Assembly: GCF_047030795.1 (NCBI RefSeq) | Contig: NZ_JBKYIC010000001.1 | From: Frisingicoccus sp902471845 | Lineage (GTDB): Bacteria > Bacillota > Clostridia > Lachnospirales > Lachnospiraceae | Strand: one strand, 5' to 3' | DNA length: 64,000 bases | In this document: in pieces, positions 10,053-17,925 of the stretch | Numbering within the stretch: the stretch's first letter is position 1 | Layout: the number at the start of each line of letters is the position of its first letter | Made by a program: the position numbers and the translations under genes | The notes under the pieces: generated by a model | Database searches by the model: none | What the model was told of the DNA's origin: nothing | Seen by the model: only the letters and a program-made list of their open reading frames with translations

Positions 10053-10811
10053 TTATCCGGCAATAACATTACTCATTGTATACATGCCAGGCTCTTTATC
10101 TTTCAAAAATGCTGCAGCAGAAATAGCCCCCTTACCAAAGATACCTTTGGAATAAGCTGTGTGCTTAATCTCAATAACTTCATCCGGTCCACAGAAGAAC
10201 ACTTCATGTTCGCCGACAATATTGCCTCCGCGAACAGCCTGAATACCGATCTCCTTTTTACCCCGTTTTGCCCGTTCCTGACTCCGGTCTAATTTATATA
10301 CATACTCTTTATTAAGCACTTCATTCATCGCATCGGCAATAGCCAGCGCTGTGCCTGAAGGCGCGTCCAGTTTCTGATTATGATGCTTTTCCACGATCTC
10401 AATATCGTATCCGGCCTGTGCCAGCACCTGCGCCCCAAGAGCCGCCAGTTTAAATACTGTATTCACACCGAGAGACATATTTGCCGATCTCAGGATGGCA
10501 ATCTGTTTACTGGCCGCTTCCACATGTGCCAGCTGTTCCTCCGAAAGACCGGTCGTACACAAAACCAGAGGGATTTTCCTGTTCACCGCGTAATCTACCA
10601 CTCCATCTACCGCCTTTGCCACTGAGAAATCCACGATCACATCCGCCGGAACATCACATTCCTCAATCTTTGTAAATACGGGATAGCCATTATCTATATT
10701 ATCCTGAATATCAATTCCTGCCACAATCTCTGCCTCCGGATCCTCCTTTGCCAGCCGGGTGATCACCTGTCCCATGGCGCCGTTGCATCCGTGCATAATA
10801 AATTTTGTCAT
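10053..10811 (-). CDS. dapB: 4-hydroxy-tetrahydrodipicolinate reductase
   Basis: 252 residues, full length. The N-terminal Rossmann loop reads HGCNGAMGQV, a DapB fingerprint, and VEKHHNQKLDAPSGTAL is the substrate-binding motif with the catalytic HH pair and the conserved lysine. It reduces the DapA product with NAD(P)H in the diaminopimelate/lysine pathway, feeding peptidoglycan and protein. AGAGGAGAAGCAG precedes the ATG. dapA lies upstream, separated by a hairpin that resembles a terminator, so expression may depend on read-through. Confidence 0.95.
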   Translation of the reverse strand: MTKFIMHGCNGAMGQVITRLAKEDPEAEIVAGIDIQDNIDNGYPVFTKIEECDVPADVIVDFSVAKAVDGVVDYAVNRKIPLVLCTTGLSEEQLAHVEAASKQIAILRSANMSLGVNTVFKLAALGAQVLAQAGYDIEIVEKHHNQKLDAPSGTALAIADAMNEVLNKEYVYKLDRSQERAKRGKKEIGIQAVRGGNIVGEHEVFFCGPDEVIEIKHTAYSKGIFGKGAISAAAFLKDKEPGMYTMSNVIAG

Positions 10812-10831
10812 TCTGCTTCTCCTCTCTTTCC

Positions 10832-10870
10832 AAAAAAGCTGTACCAGATTGTCAAAAATCTGACACAGCT
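10832..10870 (-). terminator. Hairpin terminator between dapA and dapB
   Basis: On the minus strand AGCTGT and CAGATT pair with AATCTG and ACAGCT, followed by TTTTTTGG. It would lower dapB expression relative to dapA unless read through. No convincing separate dapB promoter was found in the 71-base gap. Confidence 0.7.
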
Positions 10871-10882
10871 CTCTCTACTGAC

Positions 10883-11776
10883 TTATTCTTTTATTGTTAT
10901 ACCAAAATCTTTCATCGCCTGAATCAACCGGGCCTTATTCGCTTCTTCCATCGGTGTCATCGGAAGTCTCAACGGTCCGACCTCCATGCCCATCAAATTC
11001 ATCGCTGTCTTTACCGGAATCGGATTAACTTCGCAGAACAGTGCATGAATCAAAGGCAGGGCTCTGAGCTGAAGCTCACGGCTTCCGGCCACATCGCCAT
11101 CCAGAAATCTGGCTACGATATCGTGTGTTTCCTGCGGACAGACATTAGATAATACGGAAATAACACCCTTGCCTCCGAGAGAAAGGATTGGCACGATCTG
11201 ATCGTCATTACCGGAATAAACATCGATATCTCCCTGTGTCATCTGCATGATATCTGCCACCTGGGAAATGTTTCCGCTGGCTTCTTTCACGGCGACCACA
11301 TTCTCATATGTGCTCCGAAGCTCGGCAACGGTCTGCGGCAGAATATTGACACCGGTACGGCTCTGCACACTATAGAGTATCATCGGCAGACTGGTATTTT
11401 TGGCAATCATGCCAAAATGCTGAACAAGCCCTTTCTGGGTTGCCTTATTATAATACGGTGTTACCACCAGCGCTCCGTCCGCGCCGGCCTTCTCCGCCTC
11501 TTTTGTCAAATAGATCGCTGTTTCCGTACAATTCGAACCGGTTCCTGCAATCACTGGAATCCGCTTTGCCACCTTTTCTACAGCAAAACGAATGCATTCT
11601 ACATGTTCTTCTTCCGACAAAGTGGATGCTTCCCCTGTTGTCCCTGTAATAATAATACTGTCTGTGTGGTTCGCAATCTGAAATTCAATCAACTCGCCCA
11701 GTTTATCATAATTCACCGTTCCATCCTGATGCATAGGAGTCACGATTGCTACGCCAGCGCCTGTGAAAATGGCCAT
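10883..11776 (-). CDS. dapA: 4-hydroxy-tetrahydrodipicolinate synthase
   Basis: 297 residues, the usual length. It belongs to the Schiff-base aldolase family: GTTGEASTLSEEEH for substrate binding, YSVQSRTGVNI for the catalytic tyrosine, and VVAVKEASGN with the Schiff-base lysine. It condenses pyruvate with aspartate semialdehyde, the committed step toward diaminopimelate and lysine. GGAGG precedes the ATG at 11776. The 178-base leader back to cobO has a weak hairpin but shows none of the conserved lysine riboswitch core that I could recognise. Confidence 0.95.
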   Translation of the reverse strand: MAIFTGAGVAIVTPMHQDGTVNYDKLGELIEFQIANHTDSIIITGTTGEASTLSEEEHVECIRFAVEKVAKRIPVIAGTGSNCTETAIYLTKEAEKAGADGALVVTPYYNKATQKGLVQHFGMIAKNTSLPMILYSVQSRTGVNILPQTVAELRSTYENVVAVKEASGNISQVADIMQMTQGDIDVYSGNDDQIVPILSLGGKGVISVLSNVCPQETHDIVARFLDGDVAGSRELQLRALPLIHALFCEVNPIPVKTAMNLMGMEVGPLRLPMTPMEEANKARLIQAMKDFGITIKE

Positions 11777-11837
11777 AATGAACCTCCTTGTCTTTATACT
11801 GCTGTCCTTATTATATTATATTCCAAAACATGAAGAT

Positions 11838-11857
11838 GAGCCGACGACCGCCGGCTC
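11838..11857 (-). terminator. Weak hairpin between cobO and dapA
   Basis: GAGCCG pairs with CGGCTC around an eight-base loop. On the minus strand it is followed by ATCTTCATGTTTT, a poor U-tract. It may end the ssb-cobO transcript. Confidence 0.35.
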
Positions 11858-11954
11858 AATAAATATTTACATCTGAATTTGTATTACAAGCAGCTTTCAT
11901 CCTATCTTTGATAGTAGCATTTCTGCCATTTAATGTCAACCATTCCATGTTTTT

Positions 11955-12458
11955 TTAGGCTTCACAATCTGCTTTTTTTACGATATCAATTCGGGAAATA
12001 TAGTCCGCTTCATCGACCAGTTCCGCCGGTAAATTTCTGCCGGTAAGAATTAATTCCATCTCTTCCCGCTTTGTCCGAATTAAATGAATCACGTCAGATA
12101 CATCTAAAATTCCCATGTCCACCAATCCCAGAATTTCATCCAGAACCAGAACATCACATTCACCGATGGTCAATACTTTTTTTGCAAAATTCACACCATT
12201 CAGAATATTGATATTCTCTTCTTTCTGCTCATTCTCCGAAAGGTCTTCATAATAACGATCCATCTTCTCAAAGCGAAAAACCTTTACTTCCGGTTCCAGC
12301 CGTTTGAAATAATCCAGCGTTCCCGTATACCGGCCTTTTAAAAACTGTATTATAAATACTTCTTTACCTTCACTGGCACAAACCAGCGCTCTTCCCAACG
12401 AAGAGGTGGATTTTCCTTTCCCTTCGCCACAGTATATTTTGACCAAACCTTTTTCCAC
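11955..12458 (-). CDS. cobO: Corrinoid adenosyltransferase, CobA/CobO type
   Basis: 167 residues from the GTG at 12458, preceded by GAGGTGA. An earlier GTG at 12488 adds ten residues and destroys that ribosome site. The protein opens with a P-loop, CGEGKGKSTSSLGRAL, and contains VLVLDEILGLVDMG and LILTGRN, hallmarks of the CobA/BtuR family. It transfers adenosyl from ATP to cob(I)alamin or its precursor to make coenzyme B12 forms. No other cobalamin gene lies nearby. It follows the ssb-like gene with a short gap, so the pair is likely co-transcribed. Confidence 0.9.
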   Translation of the reverse strand: MEKGLVKIYCGEGKGKSTSSLGRALVCASEGKEVFIIQFLKGRYTGTLDYFKRLEPEVKVFRFEKMDRYYEDLSENEQKEENINILNGVNFAKKVLTIGECDVLVLDEILGLVDMGILDVSDVIHLIRTKREEMELILTGRNLPAELVDEADYISRIDIVKKADCEA

Positions 12459-12512
12459 AACATTCACCTCATTGTATGTTAATATCACATTTCTGAGGTA
12501 TCGTCAATCTTT

Positions 12513-13139
12513 TTATTCAATACATTCGATTTTGCTCACCGAAATCTCATAGGCTGTCCGACGTTCCACCTGATCGCCTTCAATCCGTTTCTGGTAAGTC
12601 CGGCTTTGAATCCGTCCCCAGAGATGGATATGGGTTCCAACCTCAAATTTCCCTGCAAAACGGGCATTTCGTCCCCAACAGATACACGGAAGATAATCCG
12701 ATTTTCCATAAGGCCGGTTGACCGCCAGGAGCAAGTCCGCAATCTCCCTTCCAAGCGGCGTCATCCGGTATACCGGCTGTTTACAGATATAACCGTCCAG
12801 GAAAATGCTGTTCGGTTTTACGTTTTCCGGCTCCTCATCCAAAACTTCCACATCCCGGACAAAAACGGAAAGAACAAGCCGATTTCTTCCCTCCTCATGT
12901 TTATTGTAGGAGCGAAACTGTCCATGGGCCTCCAGCGTGCGCCCTATGTAATTTTCAGTAACGTCGATCAGCCTTTCGGAAATCATCAGCGGTATCCGGT
13001 CCACCATATTGCTGAGTCTCTGAACAATGACCTCCACCACATAAAATCCTTCGCCGAAAACTTCATGACTGTACACAAATTCCGAATCCACAACCCCCAC
13101 GATTGTCACCTGATTATTATCCAGCACCTTGTCTGCCAT
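12513..13139 (-). CDS. Single-stranded DNA-binding-like protein, probably two OB folds
   Basis: 208 residues from the ATG at 13139 (MADKVLDNNQVTIVGVV), which follows AAAGGGG; a further ATG at 13175 has no ribosome site. The first half (about 5-105) and second half (about 110-208) each look like an SSB/PriB-type OB fold: VTIVGVVDSEFVYSH ... YVVEVIVQRLS and IFLDGYICKQPVYRMTPLG ... YLPCICWGRNARFAGKF. The acidic C-terminal tail of housekeeping SSB is missing. I expect a nucleic-acid-binding accessory protein rather than the main SSB. The downstream partner is cobO, an unexplained pairing. Confidence 0.75.
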   Translation of the reverse strand: MADKVLDNNQVTIVGVVDSEFVYSHEVFGEGFYVVEVIVQRLSNMVDRIPLMISERLIDVTENYIGRTLEAHGQFRSYNKHEEGRNRLVLSVFVRDVEVLDEEPENVKPNSIFLDGYICKQPVYRMTPLGREIADLLLAVNRPYGKSDYLPCICWGRNARFAGKFEVGTHIHLWGRIQSRTYQKRIEGDQVERRTAYEISVSKIECIE

Positions 13140-13191
13140 ACTTTTGTTCCCCTTTCTGTATATACAAGTTTTCATCTCGTTTAATATATCT

Positions 13192-13221
13192 ATTCGGTTC
13201 CGGATGGATTTAGAACCGAAT
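13192..13221. repeat. Inverted repeat between ssb-like gene and typA
   Basis: Perfect nine-base arms ATTCGGTTC and GAACCGAAT around a 12-base loop, in the divergent intergenic region. No T-run follows, so an operator or leader hairpin is likelier than a terminator. Confidence 0.6.
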
Positions 13222-13344
13222 TCTTAAATGACTTTAGCATGAATTGGTAATGAAATAAATTATCATTCATCGACAGGAAAACCCTGAATATGACAGCAAA
13301 TGCACAATTCCAGAATTCAATTATATTTTTCTTAATAAATTTTC

Positions 13345-13372
13345 TTGAAAAACCGTGGCATTATGGTAGAAT
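13345..13372 (+). promoter_or_regulatory. typA promoter
   Basis: TTGAAA (13345-13350), 16-base spacer, TAGAAT (13367-13372). It lies about 55 bases before the typA start, in an A/T-rich region typical of vegetative promoters. Confidence 0.7.
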
Positions 13373-13426
13373 ATAAAAGTTGTCAGTAGTACATGTATGA
13401 ATGGATTGGAAGGAACGGAAACAATT

Positions 13427-15253
13427 ATGAAAATCAAACGTGAAGATATCCGAAATATTGCGATTATTGCTCATGTAGACCACGGTAAGACAACATTGGT
13501 GGATGAGTTATTAAAACAGAGCGGTGTATTCCGCAGTAATCAGGTTGTTCAGGAACGTGTCATGGATTCAAATGATATCGAACGTGAACGTGGTATTACA
13601 ATTTTATCAAAAAACACAGCTGTATTTTATAAGAATACAAAGATTAATATTATCGACACACCAGGACATGCCGATTTCGGCGGTGAAGTTGAACGTGTCC
13701 TGAAAATGGTAGACGGTGTTGTTCTCGTTGTCGATGCCTTTGAAGGTCCGATGCCGCAGACAAAATTTGTCCTTAAAAAGGCATTGGAACTGGAATTGGC
13801 TGTTATTGTCTGCATTAACAAAATCGACCGTCCGGAAGCCCGGCCGGATGAAGTCATCGATGAAGTGCTCGAACTTTTAATCGATCTGGATGCATCCGAT
13901 GAACAGCTCGACTGCCCGTTTGTATACGCTTCTGCCAAATCCGGCATTGCCATGCTGGAGCTTGGTGAAGACGGTCAGGATATGAAACCGCTTTTTGAAA
14001 CGATCATTGACCATATTCCTGCACCGGAAGGTGATCCGGATGCTGATACTCAGGTTTTGATCAGTACCATTGATTATAATGAATATGTCGGCCGCATCGG
14101 TGTGGGCAAGGTCAGCAACGGTACGATTCAGGTAAATCAGGATGCTGTTATCGTCAATGCCCATGACCCGGAGAAAAACCGTAAAGTTAAAATCAGCAAG
14201 CTTTATGAATTCGACGGTTTAAATAAGATTGAGGTAGACAAGGCCTCCGTCGGCTCTATTGTTGCCATCTCCGGCATTTCAGATATTCATATCGGAGATA
14301 CGCTCTGCTCTCCGGAAAATCCGGAACCAATTCCGTTCCAGAAGATTTCCGAGCCGACCATCTCCATGAACTTTCTTGTTAATGACAGTCCGCTGGCCGG
14401 TCAGGAAGGTAAATACATCACCTCCCGTCACCTGCGCGATCGTCTCTTCCGCGAGCTGAACACAGACGTCAGTCTCCGCGTTGAAGAAACAGAGAACACG
14501 GACTGCTTTAAAGTTTCCGGCCGTGGTGAGCTGCATCTCTCCGTTTTAATTGAAAATATGCGCCGTGAAGGCTATGAATTTGCGGTCAGCAAGGCTGAAG
14601 TTATTTACAAAAAAGATGAAAAGGGTAAACTGTTAGAACCTATGGAGACGGCGGTTATCGATGTTCCGGATGATTTCACCGGTATTGTCATTGAAAAACT
14701 GAGTCTCCGTAAAGGTGAGCTTACTGGAATGTCCAAAGCCAGCGGCGGTTATTCCCGTCTGGAATTCAACATTCCGTCCCGTGGTCTCATCGGCTACCGC
14801 GGTGAATTTCTGACAGACACCAAGGGTAATGGTATTTTAAATACGATCTTCAATGACTATGGTCCGTACAAGGGCGACATTGCTTACCGTCAGACCGGTT
14901 CCCTGATCGCTTTTGAATCCGGCGAAACACTGGCCTACGGCCTGTTCAACGCCCAGGACCGCGGAACCCTCTTCGTCGGACCAGGAGAAAAAGTTTACGG
15001 CGGCATGATCGTCGGCCAGAATCCGAAAGGCGATGACATTGAACTGAATGTCTGCAAGGCAAAACACCTGACCAATACCCGTGCGTCCGGTTCCGACGAT
15101 GCTCTGAAACTGACACCACCGCGCATCTTAAGTCTTGAAGAAGCACTTGACTTCATCGAAAACGATGAACTTGTCGAAGTTACACCAAAAAGCATCCGTA
15201 TGCGTAAGAAAATCCTCGATACAAAAATGCGTATGCGGGCAAATCGCAAGTAG
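13427..15253 (+). CDS. typA: Ribosome-associated GTPase TypA/BipA
   Basis: 608 residues from the ATG at 13427, behind GGAAGGAACGG; an ATG at 13397 would add ten residues. Translation-factor GTPase motifs are complete: AHVDHGKTTL (G1), RGITI (G2), DTPGHADFGGEVERVL (G3), NKIDRPEA (G4) and YASAKSG (G5). EF-G-like domains II, III and V follow, then the TypA-specific C-terminus with SRGLIGYRGEFLTDTKG. It aids ribosome assembly and stress adaptation. It has its own promoter and terminator and no operon partner. Confidence 0.97.
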   Translation: MKIKREDIRNIAIIAHVDHGKTTLVDELLKQSGVFRSNQVVQERVMDSNDIERERGITILSKNTAVFYKNTKINIIDTPGHADFGGEVERVLKMVDGVVLVVDAFEGPMPQTKFVLKKALELELAVIVCINKIDRPEARPDEVIDEVLELLIDLDASDEQLDCPFVYASAKSGIAMLELGEDGQDMKPLFETIIDHIPAPEGDPDADTQVLISTIDYNEYVGRIGVGKVSNGTIQVNQDAVIVNAHDPEKNRKVKISKLYEFDGLNKIEVDKASVGSIVAISGISDIHIGDTLCSPENPEPIPFQKISEPTISMNFLVNDSPLAGQEGKYITSRHLRDRLFRELNTDVSLRVEETENTDCFKVSGRGELHLSVLIENMRREGYEFAVSKAEVIYKKDEKGKLLEPMETAVIDVPDDFTGIVIEKLSLRKGELTGMSKASGGYSRLEFNIPSRGLIGYRGEFLTDTKGNGILNTIFNDYGPYKGDIAYRQTGSLIAFESGETLAYGLFNAQDRGTLFVGPGEKVYGGMIVGQNPKGDDIELNVCKAKHLTNTRASGSDDALKLTPPRILSLEEALDFIENDELVEVTPKSIRMRKKILDTKMRMRANRK

Positions 15254-15256
15254 AAC

Positions 15257-15312
15257 ATAAAAACATCTGCCTCTTATTCCTTGACACGGAATTATCGGCA
15301 GATGTTTTTTTA
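15257..15312 (+). terminator. Terminator after typA
   Basis: AAAACATCTGCC pairs with GGCAGATGTTTT, followed by TTTTTATTTTA. The loop is about 25 bases. Confidence 0.85.
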
Positions 15313-15371
15313 TTTTATTCTCTATCAATATTTTTGTCGAATTATACGTTTAATTGTGATTTTTGCCGCAG

Positions 15372-15400
15372 TTCTTTATGCTATACTTATGTTGTATAAT
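15372..15400 (+). promoter_or_regulatory. Promoter of the small toxin-like gene
   Basis: TTCTTT (15372-15377), 17-base spacer, perfect TATAAT (15395-15400). It lies about 60 bases before the small ORF's start. Confidence 0.6.
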
Positions 15401-15460
15401 CTAAAGAAAGCGGATGCGATTTCAATTGCCCTCCAGTCTCCACGAAAGAGGGTGATGCCC

Positions 15461-15541
15461 ATGAGTACCATGGAAGTTCTTACTTTAATCCTGGTTATTT
15501 TAGCGGCACTGACTTGCATAGATCAGCATAATAAGAAATAG
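15461..15541 (+). CDS. Putative holin-like toxin peptide (26 residues)
   Basis: The sequence MSTMEVLTLILVILAALTCI is followed by DQHNKK. This has the pattern of the Firmicute small 'holin-like toxin' family: short polar start, EVLTLxL membrane segment, and polar lysine-rich tail. I chose the ATG at 15461 because AGAGGG lies eight bases upstream; the open frame runs back to 15281 but the extra part overlaps the typA terminator. Peptides of this kind are usually toxins of type I toxin-antitoxin pairs silenced by an antisense RNA. No antitoxin RNA can be proven here, but hairpins follow directly. The convergent neighbour is a MATE exporter. Confidence 0.65.
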   Translation: MSTMEVLTLILVILAALTCIDQHNKK

Positions 15542-15611
15542 CATCCACCCATCCAAAGTTGATGCTATTCCTTAATAGTATATCACTGAGGGCATCAGAT
15601 TTTGCATCTGA
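15537..15611. other. Two hairpins 3' of the toxin-like gene
   Basis: AATAGCATC (15537-15545) pairs with GATGCTATT (15561-15569); TCAGAT (15595-15600) pairs with ATCTGA (15606-15611) over a five-base loop. The first hairpin overlaps the toxin stop codon. They may end the toxin mRNA, be part of an antisense RNA, or end the MATE transcript from the other side. Confidence 0.5.
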
Positions 15612-15649
15612 ACACCTTTCTTATTTAAAATTTATTATCACTTCAATAT

Positions 15650-16996
15650 TCAAAGCGTCCCTGCCGGTATGTATTTCTTTTTCCATTTATTTGTCCGGAA
15701 TCTCAGGAAATAGATCATTCCCCTGGAACATTCATCAATGGCCATAGCAACCCAGACACCCTGTAATCCCAGGTGAAGAATTCCTCCGAGGATATAGGAC
15801 AGTAATAAAGCCACTGCCCAGTGAAAGCTGATACCGACACAGATCGGCAGTTTAATCTCTCCAACAGAAATCAGGGACTTTGTCATCAAAATATTGATCG
15901 CCCGGCCAAACTCTAAAAAGATATCAATAAAAAGGACCTGCTTACCTAAGGCCAGCATTTCCTCATCCTGAGTAAAAATTCCAAGCACTGAATGGCTGAA
16001 AAGCCAGATGATAAACATCATGCCAACACAGACGGCAATGGAAATCTTCAATGTCCACCAGACTTTTTTCTCCACTTCTTCCACCTTACCGCTGCCAAGC
16101 AGATAGCCGATCACAATCTGCACGGCCTCCGAGATGGCAATAGCATAGACATAAGCAAAATTCGCCAAAAGGCTGCAATAGCCCTTTGTGGCCGTTACGG
16201 CGGCACCATAAGGATTAATAACGCTCAATATACAAATCTGAGACAGATTGTAAGAGAAATTCTCCGCCCCTGACGGAATACCGATCTTCAAAAGCTTGAA
16301 CAACATTTCCTTACTGCCCTGCTTCAAATATTTAAATTTCAGCTCTATTTTTGTACATTTGCGAAAAACGATGTAAATGCATATAAGCCCGATAGACTTA
16401 CTGATGACCGTCGATATGGCGGCTCCGACAATTCCGAGCCTCGGAAAGCCAAAAAGCCCATTGATGAGAATGGCATTTCCGATAATATTCAAAACATTCA
16501 TCAGAATGGATACAGCCATGACTTCTTTTAAACGGGTATGGCTGCGTAAAATCGCCGCAAAGTTCAAATACAGCCCCTGTACCAGAGAAAATCCTCCGAC
16601 AATCATCAAATACAGACAGGTTTCATGAAGAATGGCCGAATCAATGTTCATGAGCTGAAAGATTGGACGATTTAAAAACAGAGCAACAAATGTCGAAATT
16701 AAGCTGACAGTGCCAATGACCATCATAGACAATACACAGAGCTGGTTACTTTTATAATCATCCTCCGCGCCAAGGCACTGGGTCAGCACGACCGTTGTGG
16801 CCATGCAGAGCATATTCATTGTGATAATGATAATATTCATAATCTGATTTCCGTTGACGATGGCGGCCACCGACGCCTGAGAATGGTGGCTGACCATAAT
16901 CTGGTCAATATTTCCCACCAGTAACTGCAAAAGCAGTTCCACGAAAATGGGAACGGACATTTTAAACAAATAGGAATTACGGGTCATTTTATCCAT
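15650..16996 (-). CDS. MATE-family multidrug/metabolite efflux transporter
   Basis: 448 residues with about 12 membrane helices. The start at 16996 follows AAGGAG; a TTG at 17005 lies too close to that site. Family marks are the N-terminal FVELLLQLLVGNIDQIMVS, the helix 1 segment typical of MATE proteins with the conserved D, and paired repeats of the 2x6-helix fold (for example GFPRLGIVGAAISTVISKS). It would export cationic drugs or metabolites using Na+ or H+. Substrate is unknown. It is divergent from etfBA, with the two -35 boxes directly abutting. Confidence 0.9.
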   Translation of the reverse strand: MDKMTRNSYLFKMSVPIFVELLLQLLVGNIDQIMVSHHSQASVAAIVNGNQIMNIIIITMNMLCMATTVVLTQCLGAEDDYKSNQLCVLSMMVIGTVSLISTFVALFLNRPIFQLMNIDSAILHETCLYLMIVGGFSLVQGLYLNFAAILRSHTRLKEVMAVSILMNVLNIIGNAILINGLFGFPRLGIVGAAISTVISKSIGLICIYIVFRKCTKIELKFKYLKQGSKEMLFKLLKIGIPSGAENFSYNLSQICILSVINPYGAAVTATKGYCSLLANFAYVYAIAISEAVQIVIGYLLGSGKVEEVEKKVWWTLKISIAVCVGMMFIIWLFSHSVLGIFTQDEEMLALGKQVLFIDIFLEFGRAINILMTKSLISVGEIKLPICVGISFHWAVALLLSYILGGILHLGLQGVWVAMAIDECSRGMIYFLRFRTNKWKKKYIPAGTL

Positions 16997-17038
16997 AGCT
17001 GTCAATCTCCTTTATTAAAAAACAAAATATCGCGTTAC

Positions 17039-17067
17039 ATTCTATCACTGCTATTCACATTTTTCAA
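17039..17067 (-). promoter_or_regulatory. Promoter of the MATE gene
   Basis: Minus-strand TTGAAA (17062-17067), 17-base spacer, TAGAAT (17039-17044). Confidence 0.75.
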
Positions 17068-17096
17068 TTGATTCTTTTATAAAAGTATATTATAAT
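17068..17096 (+). promoter_or_regulatory. Promoter of etfBA
   Basis: TTGATT (17068-17073), 17-base spacer, perfect TATAAT (17091-17096). Its -35 box abuts that of the divergent MATE promoter, so the two should compete for polymerase. Confidence 0.8.
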
Positions 17097-17137
17097 ATTA
17101 ATAATAATTACTATTTTAAATTAAAAGGAGGATTAAA

Positions 17138-17914
17138 ATGAACATTTTTGTTTTAATGAAACAAGTTCCTGTTATCTCAGATATAAAGATTAATCATCAA
17201 ACCTTTACAGTAGACCGTTCGACTGCAGGAACTATGATGAATCCTGTAGATGCTCACGCACTCTCAGCAGCTGTCACCCTGAAGAAAAGCCTCGGCGGTA
17301 CAGTCACCGTTTTATCCATGGGTAATGAAAGCTGTGAAGTCCAACTTCGGGAGGCGGCCGGTATGGGTGCTGACCGTCTGGTACGTATTACGGATGAGGC
17401 TTTTTCCGGAGCAGACACTCTCGTTACCGCAAAAGTGCTTGCCGCTGCCATAAAACAGCTTGGTGGCGCCGACTGTATTTTCTGCGGACAGGCTTCTTTA
17501 GACGGCTCTACCGGACAGATTGGCGCTAAACTGGCTGCCCTTCTGGGTATTGGTTTGCTGAATTGTGCCGCTCAGATCGACATTGAGGAAAAAGGACTGA
17601 CAATTCACCAGAAAGTCGGAAAAGGCTACGATGTCTGGCAGGCCGATTTCCCTCTCGTATGTTCCGTGACGGAAGACGCAAATGAACTGGCACCGGTGAC
17701 ATTAAAAGGAAAAATGGCTGCGAAAAAGGCCGTGATTACCGTACTATCCAATACAGACTTAAATATTACGGCAGAGGCTCTCCACTCACCATCCCATATC
17801 GAAGCCCTCTTCCCTGCATCCAGACAGGAAGTCGGCATGAAAATTACGGGAACGACTGAAAAAGAATCCGCAAGAAAACTCGCAGACATTCTCTTTGAGA
17901 GACATTTAGTATAG
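17138..17914 (+). CDS. etfB: Electron transfer flavoprotein, beta subunit
   Basis: 258 residues behind AAAGGAGG. The N-terminus MNIFVLMKQVPVISDIKIN and the segments MNPVDAHALSAAV, REAAGMGADRLVRITD and CGQASLDGSTGQIGAKLA are the standard EtfB/FixA landmarks. EtfB pairs with EtfA to carry electrons between flavin dehydrogenases and other acceptors; in clostridia some pairs bifurcate electrons from NADH to ferredoxin. I cannot decide the bifurcating status by eye. etfA follows after 11 bases, and a dehydrogenase partner is absent from the immediate operon. Confidence 0.93.
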   Translation: MNIFVLMKQVPVISDIKINHQTFTVDRSTAGTMMNPVDAHALSAAVTLKKSLGGTVTVLSMGNESCEVQLREAAGMGADRLVRITDEAFSGADTLVTAKVLAAAIKQLGGADCIFCGQASLDGSTGQIGAKLAALLGIGLLNCAAQIDIEEKGLTIHQKVGKGYDVWQADFPLVCSVTEDANELAPVTLKGKMAAKKAVITVLSNTDLNITAEALHSPSHIEALFPASRQEVGMKITGTTEKESARKLADILFERHLV

Positions 17915-17925
17915 GAGGATTTATC

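Noticed and set aside
11777..11954. Lysine riboswitch upstream of dapA
   Set aside because: The leader is about 178 bases but I saw none of the conserved L-box core words, only one weak hairpin.
12606..13184. A 192-codon plus-strand frame antisense to the ssb-like gene
   Set aside because: The minus-strand gene has a ribosome site and OB-fold features; the antisense frame has neither.
15281..15460. Longer 86-residue version of the toxin-like ORF
   Set aside because: The extra N-terminal part starts inside the typA terminator and before the promoter; the ribosome site supports the 26-residue form.
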